From JAAZKI01 sp012799905 (GTDB taxonomy: Bacteria; Verrucomicrobiota; Lentisphaeria; Oligosphaerales; Oligosphaeraceae): a stretch of 64,000 nucleotides of DNA. Under the pieces are notes generated by a model. That model saw only the letters and a list, made by a program, of their open reading frames with translations, was not told where the DNA came from and did no database searches. The DNA is taken from the NCBI GenBank assembly GCA_050949415.1, contig JBMNFR010000015.1, forward strand, positions 62,001 to 126,000, written 5' to 3'. Positions 54,101 to 60,513 of the stretch are shown in pieces (the stretch's first letter is position 1; the number at the start of each line of letters is the position of its first letter). The position numbers and the translations under genes are program-made.

Positions 54101-54575
54101 GGCAGCAGAGGGCGACGGACTGGAACGCTGGGAGGCCGAACACCCGTGGCGGCTGCTTTCCGCTGAGAGCAGCAAGCGGGCGCCGCACCCGCGTCAAATT
54201 CTGCATAAAGTCAAGGCTGGCGTCAACCAGTTGCTCGCCATCCAGATTCGCTCAGGGAAACAGGCGGATGCCGACCTCGTCCGACCATTTGGCAAAACCA
54301 GCGCTGCGGTGACCAAAATCACTGTTGACGTGTTGATCCAGGAAGACACATCCCTGCGCCTTCGCGCCCTCGGCCGCAACGAAGGCAGCAAAGACAGCGC
54401 GTTGTCCTTATCTGAGCCCGTCAAAATCAGCGACGTCGGCGTTTGGAAGCGAAATCTGACCTTGACTTTCCCGAAACCGGTTACGCTTGAACCTGGCGAC
54501 ACGATTGGATTCCGCATTGAGACCATCGGCCGAAAAGCCGCCACGGTTTTGTTTGATAATGTCCGGGCGGAGTAG
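48123..54575 (+). CDS. Giant modular secreted protein (2150 residues)
   Basis: The signal peptide is MPCRFLLFLFSFLAVTATAQ. The first ~950 residues hold at least four LamG/DUF1080-like sandwich modules (DNFWLLRWRLSS, RIGLYVQGEQETYFDDVEV, GRIALWTQFNSIVLARMKVS). Three carbohydrate-binding-like modules follow near residues 990-1160, 1365-1530 and 1760-1910, sharing FDVQIPAGVQVNLYF / FDYNIPPKTYVDLSF / FRYRLSKDSQVNLLA and ending in a DNFTATG-like strand. Ig-like modules (GVKGYSYKWDDKPDTVPP near 1545; GIAAYEAKFSRKPDDVPT near 1920) end in DLAGNWGPT/DGAGNRGET. No catalytic motif or membrane anchor is visible. It is probably a glycan-binding surface or secreted protein. ATG 48123 has AAAGGAC ~9 nt upstream. 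It is divergent from the GT-C-like gene. Confidence 0.8.
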   Translation: MPCRFLLFLFSFLAVTATAQFTLDNIRFNASRQTRSDYAEIVFKVDAAPRAEAFVAALGTDPGAASGSILRWDANGLRLTRHDGRAAPQIVLQSPVALPESLLRQGGAVVFRARQNIVEVFANDIRHYRGVAAFSARGQIALPEGRAYLPINAVSYQRLEPFQFGDDFMRTEEEAKQWGLWQPLAGDWKIYSVMERIEANPDARIRDGREPRADRSPNPFCLSGKAPTGEGLITAGQDFWSDYEVAVSVKPFGAAFGLAFAVRDADNFWLLRWRLSSLGTAPAPLQLIRRQGGVSQTVAEIPAAGRLENWWRLAVRLRGDEISVLLDSQVVHTLRRQDCPGGRIGLYVQGEQETYFDDVEVRSLTDISNDPALLATTGAALRGAWKTTGAVVTAPAGDAADNALPLYRLGFADWPAQRFAAGLSGQDRNWPTRARAGLAFAITDQDNCWQAVWKAAAPPQPSTLELGRWVQGRYQAVAALPWSIPPEHLAVDCRQDSVIEVWADHTLALRHRVPADTALGGCVGLIGTRGTAFTDITAFAELTRDWEKPVDIQRFADDPFMQGWASSRYAWLREPGVSRDAFPQRHTFTGDLYGAFVLEAPLQPGLNYHFGEDQPDPAKGYLLTTTLDEKTGSGALTLSRAGKTLASAPFSGAKRTVIPGTQIIDEKIGERPRTPDTVSWGRLSLHRDGHAIWVALDGKELFSVLEPHPLTGRVFAVDIPGPLDFIHLDLRRESLRDYLFEKAETDWSSLGVWEVTNRFACDPRWSHMNGESRGVAALWSKFNLIGDYTIECFAGMRMRQGELKEDARISYPRVGDINVALNADGVELFSGYNVIIAAWDQDWSETWTLFHRRADIVERTDQELIPRGRYRSPGRRAISLDWDPGGRPVHGAWYALKIRRTGSRFDVSFDNIPVFSYEDPSPLPDGRIALWTQFNSIVLARMKVSYRQLQPVQTTYRLADLAPAAGKPASTTAPPVLDLRSHDAMIADFEAGLDGFAPWNGDQSAELTTVPGPKKNTVLQAVNCNSGGDFGIRVPMTGKHLERIDTLAFDVQIPAGVQVNLYFTVKEDPIGHYFIALSGPSEDQPNLHGLGRFEGFEAGQWSHVSFRLAEALRRRFPWRNSWIVDSMTIGMLHEGYLNAGLGGNQAGAVYRLDNFTATGFGPLQVEGAFTAADGGQAPTQVRAWLSQNMRSKAPTSATVAQGASFALTGAKPGPTFLHLETSSGNAWQRHPAVPIILCAPLATPTITPGPDKAWGFNPIKVTFPEHDLLRPLPSTAKFTVAGIDIPVNNGTTAIEDDGRTLVIQPLAADLHKLGQGQLAMTFAWKNNLEGQDAKAAELKWNCQPKPELDRTPPGPVILEPSRHSLRGLRAWEQECTLAAKSGAELELFRRADGTPAARVRNRICGANSGLNFNLPVFPVGSFPVLTFDYNIPPKTYVDLSFAAVGRQFTLGLTDKEHKANLGLGDVDGIVADGAWRRATVNLAERFRQVDNLNWDIKDAKITSVSIGNWLYSGAAPGCDYEVSNVALAPLVATLDGPFRVTWYAVDAGGVKGYSYKWDDKPDTVPPKQVMTTDATLEVKTLPDGLQVLHLRACDLAGNWGPTSHFPFQVDNRRPQPINQQPAAAETPVAAIPEKIAVTFKDSDGWVNFESARLNINGKDYPLQRHVSDWNHATATFTWNLLADWSLLRGKIADQQPFTATLSGLKTAAGTAIPDTVWRWKIDYSLDTTPPGAPLIIGGNNVLRRHETFASGRPWTANPNAGATRVLKDDITGSECLEITFNAERHRRFLVSAAGSYQLNPETTPFLRFRYRLSKDSQVNLLASVGQNWYSITMTGPEHENTIGAIADVQADDQWHWAMLELAPLLAKVKSESKEKPIFRSLAFGLLAPVPKKAVCQLRLDDFSLVSAFGPLPFFSFTSSDATGIAAYEAKFSRKPDDVPTSDMVPPGQAKGDIWLSAADSEGLWFVHVRGRDGAGNRGETVHAPYYCRTPATPAAEGDGLERWEAEHPWRLLSAESSKRAPHPRQILHKVKAGVNQLLAIQIRSGKQADADLVRPFGKTSAAVTKITVDVLIQEDTSLRLRALGRNEGSKDSALSLSEPVKISDVGVWKRNLTLTFPKPVTLEPGDTIGFRIETIGRKAATVLFDNVRAE

Positions 54576-55192
54576 TAAAAGGCGGTAGTTGACTTGCCCC
54601 GGGCTAAAGCCCGGGCACTGAACGGAACAACGTCCACCATGTCCACATTCACGGAGCGACAAGAGCCCCAACGGGGCATGACATACCAGCCCAGGGCAAG
54701 CGCAGCGCCGCCCCAGGTGGGATGGCATATAATTTAACCCCCGGTAAGGGCGACACATAAGTACGGTACATAAGTACGATACATACGGCAAGCTGAAGCT
54801 TGAACTACGTACGGCAGCCTAAAGGCTGTACTACATACGGCAAGCTGAAGCTTGAACTACGTACGGCAGCCTAAAGGCTGTACTACATACGGCAAGCTGA
54901 AGCTTGAACTACGTACGGCAGCCTAAAGGCTGTACTACATACAGCAAACTGAAGTTTGAACTACATGCTCCTACAAGCGAGGTACATACGGCAAGCTGAA
55001 GTTTGAACTATATACGGCAGCCCCTGTCCACTAATGTCCACTAAAGTCCACGTCCACTCTCCACTAAAGTCCACTACAGTCCATCGTCCATCGTCTACTA
55101 ATGTCCACTAATGTCCATTGTCCACTGTCCACTAAACTCCCGCCGCGCTAACGTCCACTAACGTCCACCGCTGTCCACCAAAGTCCATTTCC
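54576..55192. repeat. Hairpin array (52 bp unit) and GTCCACTAA tandem
   Basis: A CCCGGGCTAAAGCCCGGGCA hairpin (about 54597) is followed by three near-identical 52 bp units (about 54780-54935), each holding GGCAAGCTGAAGCTTGAACT and GCAGCCTAAAGGCTGTACTA; these are reversed modules of the 10738-12590 array. One degenerate unit follows, then about fifteen GTCCACTAA-type repeats from 55025 to 55188, ending right at the next start codon. Confidence 0.85.
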
Positions 55193-56500
55193 ATGATCAT
55201 CAACGGTCCTTTATCCGAATCGCGCATGCGCCGTTCGCAGCGCTTCTACGCTCTGTACAACTTTTTCAACGGCTTATCGTACATGTGCCTGGGGGAAACG
55301 ATCATCATCCTCCTGGCGGTCAAGCTCAACTGCCCTGACTACGTTGTTTCCACGTTAGGGGCGCTGGTTTACTTCAGCTTTATTCTGCTGCCGACTGGCA
55401 AGCTCCTGGCGGCTCGGATCGGTGCTGCGTCCAGCCAGGCTGTATTCTGGGCGCTGCGCAACACAGCGGCCTTAATCGTTGCCAGCTCTGCCATTTGGCA
55501 CTACTATGGCAACACCTCTGGCGCCATTGCCACGCTTTTGACTGGCGCTTTCCTGTTTTACGGCTGCCGTGCTGCCGGCGTCGTCATGATCCAGCCGCTT
55601 ATAGGGAACATCACCACTGACAGCAACCGGGCGTCAATTCTGGCAAGCACCGCTGCATTATTCTATATCGCCAGCTTCATCGCCCTGATCGGCATCTGCT
55701 TTGTTCTCCGCTACAGCGAGAAACTCTCTGTCCTCACCGGCGTCATTGTCACTGGGTCTCTATTTGGCTACACGTCTGCATTCCTGTTGAAATGCATTGA
55801 CGAAAGCTCCTCGTTGCGCGAATCAGCGCGTCAGCCATTATGGCCGAGTTGGCGGAAAGCCATCCACAATCAGACGTTGATGCGTCAAATTTACTCCAGC
55901 CTGGTCATCAACCTGGCTGTCATCCTGACCGTTCCGGTGTCCATGCTCACGGTCAAGCGCGGCTATGGCATTTCCGACCGCAACGCATTGCTCTTTTCAC
56001 TGGCACAGCTGGCCGGCTCCATTTTGTTGTCGAAGTTCGCTGCCCGCATCGCCAATGTCATTGGCCCCCGCAAGGTACTGATGGGAGCATATTTAGCCTT
56101 TATATCAATGGCGGCAGTATGGGTCATCAGCCCGGACTCTGCCTCAATTGCGTTTCTGGCGCCGTTATTTTTCATCCTTGGCGGCGCTCATGTCGCACAA
56201 AGCAACTCTGCAACCCACTACTTTTTGCAGAGCACTCCGGTCAAGCAGCAGGTCAACGCCTCGATTCTAATTTACGTCTGTTCTGGCGGGATTGGCGGCC
56301 TGATTGGGCTGGTCATCTCGGGCGGGCTGCTGCAACTGGCAGCCAAATTAAGCGGTTCGCGGCCGGACATTTGCCGCTATCGGCTTTACTTTGCGTTGGC
56401 AACCATTATCTTGATACCGGGTTTCTGGGTAGTCAAACGCCTCATTCCGCTGCCTACCGACAAACGGCGGGCGCTGATCACCTGGCATGACTTTTTCTGA
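55193..56500 (+). CDS. Major facilitator-like membrane transporter
   Basis: The 435-residue protein has about 12 hydrophobic segments: MCLGETIIILLAVKLNCPDY, VYFSFILLPTGKLLAARIGA, ALFYIASFIALIGICFVLRY, LFSLAQLAGSILLSKFAARI and ILIYVCSGGIGGLIGLVISG among them. Helix layout and the cytoplasmic loop in the middle suggest the MFS fold. No substrate motif is seen. The start codon directly follows a GTCCACT tandem and has no clear ribosome site; an ATG at 55226 is the alternative. rfbF follows after 18 nt, so it may belong to the dideoxyhexose operon, perhaps as an exporter, which is inference. Confidence 0.75.
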   Translation: MIINGPLSESRMRRSQRFYALYNFFNGLSYMCLGETIIILLAVKLNCPDYVVSTLGALVYFSFILLPTGKLLAARIGAASSQAVFWALRNTAALIVASSAIWHYYGNTSGAIATLLTGAFLFYGCRAAGVVMIQPLIGNITTDSNRASILASTAALFYIASFIALIGICFVLRYSEKLSVLTGVIVTGSLFGYTSAFLLKCIDESSSLRESARQPLWPSWRKAIHNQTLMRQIYSSLVINLAVILTVPVSMLTVKRGYGISDRNALLFSLAQLAGSILLSKFAARIANVIGPRKVLMGAYLAFISMAAVWVISPDSASIAFLAPLFFILGGAHVAQSNSATHYFLQSTPVKQQVNASILIYVCSGGIGGLIGLVISGGLLQLAAKLSGSRPDICRYRLYFALATIILIPGFWVVKRLIPLPTDKRRALITWHDFF

Positions 56501-56518
56501 CCGTCAAAGGCAAACGCC

Positions 56519-57337
56519 ATGCATAACACCCCTTCCACTTCTCCGATGCCGCCAGCCATGATTCTCTGCGGCGGCAAAGGCACGCGCCTGCGTGACATCA
56601 CCGAGCTGCTGCCCAAGCCCATGGTACCCATCGGCGAACACCCCATTGTCTGGCACATCATGCACACCTTTGCCGCCTTTGGCGTCAATCGGTTCATCCT
56701 CTGCTTAGGCTACAAGGAAGAGGCGTTCATCGACTATTTCCTCAACTTCCGCTCACGTGTTTCCGATTTCACCATCACCTTGGGGGACGACCCTAAAATC
56801 ACGTACCACACCGCCTGTCGGGAAGCCGGCTGGCAAGTCACCCTGGCGCATACGGGCATCGACACCATGACCGGCGGCCGCATCCTCAAGGCCAGCGCGC
56901 ATTTGGCGCCGACTGATACGTGCTTTTTCCTCACCTACGGCGATGGCGTCGCTGACATTGACATCGACCAATTGTATGCGCAGCACCGCCGTTTTGGCAA
57001 ATTGATCACGGTTTCCGCCGTTCATCCCGAAGGCCGCTTTGGCAATCTCGAAATAGAAGGCGATGACGTAGTGGCCTTTGTCGAGAAAAAGGATCGGGCC
57101 GAGACTTACATCAACGGCGGCTACATGGTGGTTGAACGCGAGGTGATCAGCCGCTACCTGGAGGGCCGGCCCGACCAATATTTCGAGCAATATCCCATGC
57201 GACAAGCCGCCATCGACCGCCAGATGACAGTGTATCGCCACGAAGCGTTCTGGCAATGCATGGACAACCCGCGCGAATACCAGATGCTGAATCAGCTCTG
57301 GAGCAAAGGCAACGCACCGTGGACAACGCATTGGTAA
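56519..57337 (+). CDS. rfbF: Glucose-1-phosphate cytidylyltransferase
   Basis: The 272-residue enzyme makes CDP-glucose from CTP and glucose 1-phosphate. Motifs are MILCGGKGTRLRDITELLPK (nucleotidyltransferase signature), PMVPIGEHPIVWHIM, ILCLGYKEEAFIDYF, FLTYGDGVADIDI, AVHPEGRFGNLEIEGDDVVA and FVEKKDRAETYINGGYMVVE. This matches RfbF rather than the dTDP- or UTP-type enzymes (YKEEAFIDYF is typical). It is the first step towards CDP-3,6-dideoxyhexoses of LPS. AAAGG lies 9 nt before the ATG. Confidence 0.94.
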   Translation: MHNTPSTSPMPPAMILCGGKGTRLRDITELLPKPMVPIGEHPIVWHIMHTFAAFGVNRFILCLGYKEEAFIDYFLNFRSRVSDFTITLGDDPKITYHTACREAGWQVTLAHTGIDTMTGGRILKASAHLAPTDTCFFLTYGDGVADIDIDQLYAQHRRFGKLITVSAVHPEGRFGNLEIEGDDVVAFVEKKDRAETYINGGYMVVEREVISRYLEGRPDQYFEQYPMRQAAIDRQMTVYRHEAFWQCMDNPREYQMLNQLWSKGNAPWTTHW

Positions 57338-57398
57338 AGCGCTCGGCCATAACTGCCCGCCATCTGCATTTTCTTCTTCAGCCGCACGGTCAACAAGC

Positions 57399-58502
57399 AT
57401 GTTCAATCACATCTACCGTCAACGCCGCGTCCTGGTGACCGGCCACACCGGCTTCAAGGGCTCCTGGCTGATGGCCTGGCTGCATCGTTTGCAGGCCGAT
57501 GCTCTCGGCGTCAGCCTGCCAGCGCCGGCAGACCAGCCCTGCCATCTTGACCTGCTGGCTCTGCCCGGGGCAAAATCGGCAATCGTCGATATCCGCGATT
57601 TGGCCGCGTTGCGCAACGTCATCCGGGCTTTCGACCCTGAAATCGTGTTCCATCTTGCGGCTCAGCCGCTGGTTCGGCTTTCGTACCAGATTCCGATTGA
57701 GACGCTGGCCACCAATGTGATGGGCACGGCTCATGTTCTGGAAGCATGCCGCAAGGCGCCGTCTCTGCGCGCCATTGTCGCCATCACTTCGGACAAATGC
57801 TACGAGAACAGTGAACGGGAAGAACCCTACAACGAGCAGGACCCGGTCGGCGGCTATGACCCATACAGTGTTTCCAAAGGCTGCTCCGAATTGATCATCA
57901 GCGCCTGGCGACGGTCTTTTTTTCATCCCGATGACTTGGGGCTGAGTCATCATGTCCTGCTTGCCAGCGCCCGGGCCGGCAATGTCGTCGGCGGCGGCGA
58001 CTGGGCTGCTGACCGCCTGATCCCAGACCTGGTGCGCGCCGCAGCCGCCGGCAAGCCAGCTGTCATCCGCAACCCGCAGGCCATCCGTCCCTGGCAGCAC
58101 GTGCTGGAACCCCTGGCCGGATACCTGCTCCTTGGACAAAAATTGCACGAACGCCAAATCGCCTGCGCAACTGCCTGGAATTTCGGCCCGGACGCCGATG
58201 GCATGGTCGCAGTGCAAACTGCTGCCGAACACCTGGCGCGGCATTGGCCGGACATCCAGCTGACAACGGCGGCAGCAGCGACAGCGAAGGCGCCGCACGA
58301 GGCCAACATCCTCCGCCTGGATTGCACCAAGGCGAAGAATGAGTTGCAGTGGCGTCCGGTCTGGAACCCTGACCAGACCTTCCGCCATACGGCCTGCTGG
58401 TATCGCGACTTCTATGCAAAAGGCAAAATCAACACCTTTGCCGACTTGGACGAATACATCAGCGACGCCAGCAATTTGAACCTGCCGTGGACAAAAGACT
58501 GA
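57399..58502 (+). CDS. rfbG: CDP-glucose 4,6-dehydratase
   Basis: The 367-residue SDR-type enzyme converts CDP-glucose to CDP-4-keto-6-deoxyglucose. It has the NAD-binding VTGHTGFKGSWLMAWL (GxxGxxG near residue 14), HLAAQPLVRLSYQIPIETLA, ITSDKCYEN, the catalytic PYSVSKGCSELI (Tyr and Lys) and RAGNVVGGGDWAADRLIPD. Position between rfbF and rfbH agrees. The start is 61 nt after rfbF. Confidence 0.94.
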   Translation: MFNHIYRQRRVLVTGHTGFKGSWLMAWLHRLQADALGVSLPAPADQPCHLDLLALPGAKSAIVDIRDLAALRNVIRAFDPEIVFHLAAQPLVRLSYQIPIETLATNVMGTAHVLEACRKAPSLRAIVAITSDKCYENSEREEPYNEQDPVGGYDPYSVSKGCSELIISAWRRSFFHPDDLGLSHHVLLASARAGNVVGGGDWAADRLIPDLVRAAAAGKPAVIRNPQAIRPWQHVLEPLAGYLLLGQKLHERQIACATAWNFGPDADGMVAVQTAAEHLARHWPDIQLTTAAAATAKAPHEANILRLDCTKAKNELQWRPVWNPDQTFRHTACWYRDFYAKGKINTFADLDEYISDASNLNLPWTKD

Positions 58503-58552
58503 CGAGGCCTGCCGCCAGGGGATGAAAGGCGACAAAAGGACGAGGCGACGAC

Positions 58553-59881
58553 ATGTCAAAGGAAGAATTACGAGCGGAAATCATCGCCAAGGTCCGTGAA
58601 TACTACCGCCTGGCGCATCAGCCAGAGCAGGAAGAGCCGTTTGCGCCGGGCTACAGCTACATCAACTACGCTGGCCGCGTGTATGACGACGAGGAAATGG
58701 CGCTTCTCACCGATGCGGTGCTGGAATTCTGGCTCACACACGGCCGTTATGCGCGTCAGTTCGAACACGACCTCGGCGAATGGCTGGGAACACGCTTTGT
58801 GCTGTCTGTCAACTCCGGCTCCTCCGCTAATCTGCTGGCTTTCATGGCCTTGACGTCACCGCTCCTGAAAGAGCGCAAGATTGAACGCGGCGATGAAGTG
58901 ATCACAGTCGCGGCCGGCTTTCCCACCACGGTCGCGCCCATCATCCAATACGGCGCTGTGCCTGTATTCGTCGACATTGAGGCAGCGACAGCAAATATCG
59001 ACCCAACGCTGCTGGAAGCCGCCTGGTCGCCGCGAACCAAAGCCGTAATGCTGGCGCACACGCTCGGGAATCCCTTTGACCTTAATGCTGTCACCGACTT
59101 CTGCCAACGCCATGGCTTGTGGCTGATCGAAGACAACTGCGACGCGCTCGGCTCGCGATTTGCCGGCCGCCTCACCGGAACCTGGGGCGACCTGGGCACA
59201 TCCAGCTTTTACCCACCCCACCATATCACCATGGGTGAAGGCGGTGCTGTCTACACGGATGACCCGCTTCTGCACAAAATCGCCCTTTCGCTGCGGGACT
59301 GGGGCCGCGACTGCTGGTGTCAATCCGGTGCTGACAACACCTGCGGCTGTCGGTTCAGCGGCCAATTCGGGACGCTGCCATTCGGCTATGACCACAAATA
59401 CGTTTACAGCCATTTCGGCTACAACCTCAAGCCCACTGACTTACAGGCCGCCATCGGCTGCGCCCAGCTGGCCAAGCTGCCGCATTTCGGGGAATGCCGA
59501 CGCCGCAACTTCCAGCGCCTGTACGAACGCCTGGCCGAAACCTCGTTTCTCCGCCTTCCGGCCTGGCACCGCCAAAGCGACCCGTCCTGGTTCGGCTTTC
59601 TCATCCAGGTTCACGAAAGCGCGCCCTTTTCCCGCAATGACCTGACCGAACACTTAGAAGCGCACGGCATCCAAACGCGCAATCTGTTCGCCGGCAATCT
59701 GACCCGCCACCCCTGCTTCGACAGCCTGGTCGCTGGACGCGACTACCGGCTGGCAACGCCGCTGACGCAGACTGACGCAATCATGGAACAGGCATTCTGG
59801 ATTGGACTCTACCCAGGCATGTCCGAAGCAAAAATTGACTACATGACCGACGTTATCAGCGACTTCATCGCTTCCCGTTAA
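58553..59881 (+). CDS. rfbH: CDP-4-keto-6-deoxyglucose 3-dehydrase
   Basis: The 442-residue PMP/[2Fe-2S] enzyme (E1, AscC/RfbH type) removes the 3-hydroxyl group. In place of the PLP Lys of the aminotransferase fold stands His: SSFYPPHHITMGEGG. The iron-sulfur ligands are visible: Cys in LIEDNCDALGS and the C-x-C-x7-C of CWCQSGADNTC. FVLSVNSGSSANLLAFMAL and TVAAGFPTTVAPIIQYGAVP are family motifs. The reductase (RfbI/AscD) and the genes that would finish paratose, abequose, tyvelose or ascarylose are not in the window. GACAAAAGGACG lies upstream of the ATG. Confidence 0.95.
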   Translation: MSKEELRAEIIAKVREYYRLAHQPEQEEPFAPGYSYINYAGRVYDDEEMALLTDAVLEFWLTHGRYARQFEHDLGEWLGTRFVLSVNSGSSANLLAFMALTSPLLKERKIERGDEVITVAAGFPTTVAPIIQYGAVPVFVDIEAATANIDPTLLEAAWSPRTKAVMLAHTLGNPFDLNAVTDFCQRHGLWLIEDNCDALGSRFAGRLTGTWGDLGTSSFYPPHHITMGEGGAVYTDDPLLHKIALSLRDWGRDCWCQSGADNTCGCRFSGQFGTLPFGYDHKYVYSHFGYNLKPTDLQAAIGCAQLAKLPHFGECRRRNFQRLYERLAETSFLRLPAWHRQSDPSWFGFLIQVHESAPFSRNDLTEHLEAHGIQTRNLFAGNLTRHPCFDSLVAGRDYRLATPLTQTDAIMEQAFWIGLYPGMSEAKIDYMTDVISDFIASR

Positions 59882-59894
59882 AGGCTGCCCATCC

Positions 59895-60506
59895 ATGCGC
59901 ATATCGGTTTCCCATCGACCCTTGCTAGAGATTGAGATTCGCGCCAATCCGGAGCTGATTCGCTCTTACCTATTTTCGCGCAATGGGTTATGGCGTCATC
60001 TGGCTTTAGTGATAATGACGGCGCTATTGACGATAGCGGCGCCGGCTTTTCAGGCCGCCCTGCCCCAGGCAGTCCCGGAACTGCCGTTTCATCCCCTGGC
60101 CTGGACCATAGCCTACCTGGCAACGCGACGCTCCGGGCTGACAGCCTGCCTGGCGGCCATTATCGCTGGCGTCTGCTATGACGCTATCACCTTCCGGGCT
60201 CTGGGCGGCACCTCGGCCCTGCTGCTCGCCATTGCGCTCGTGGCCCGGCTGCTGAACCGCGTCGCGCCCAGGACGTTATTCACTCGTCACTGCCTGTCGC
60301 AAGGCGCGGCCGCCAGCCTGGTCTACGCTGCCGGAAAAATCATTTTCTTTTCTCACAACATGCCCATTCGGGCGCGTCTTGGCCTGATTCCCTCCCAGCT
60401 TTTCGGCGGTATGCTGCTGGCTCTCGTTTCGACGCCGCTGTTCTTTGCCGCCCTGGACGGCCTTGAACGCGTGGTCTGCGGCCGCCGTCAACCACCGGCT
60501 GCCTGA
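59895..60506 (+). CDS. mreD: MreD-like rod-shape membrane protein
   Basis: The 203-residue protein has about five membrane helices: HLALVIMTALLTIAAPAFQA, PLAWTIAYLATRRSGLTACL, AAIIAGVCYDAITF, SALLLAIALVARLLNR and QLFGGMLLALVSTPLFFAAL. G-x-x-YD in the third helix (AAIIAGVCYD) and length fit MreD. Directly followed by PBP2, as in mre operons, which is the strongest evidence. mreB and mreC are not in the window. Confidence 0.7.
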   Translation: MRISVSHRPLLEIEIRANPELIRSYLFSRNGLWRHLALVIMTALLTIAAPAFQAALPQAVPELPFHPLAWTIAYLATRRSGLTACLAAIIAGVCYDAITFRALGGTSALLLAIALVARLLNRVAPRTLFTRHCLSQGAAASLVYAAGKIIFFSHNMPIRARLGLIPSQLFGGMLLALVSTPLFFAALDGLERVVCGRRQPPAA

Positions 60507-60513
60507 ATCAACT

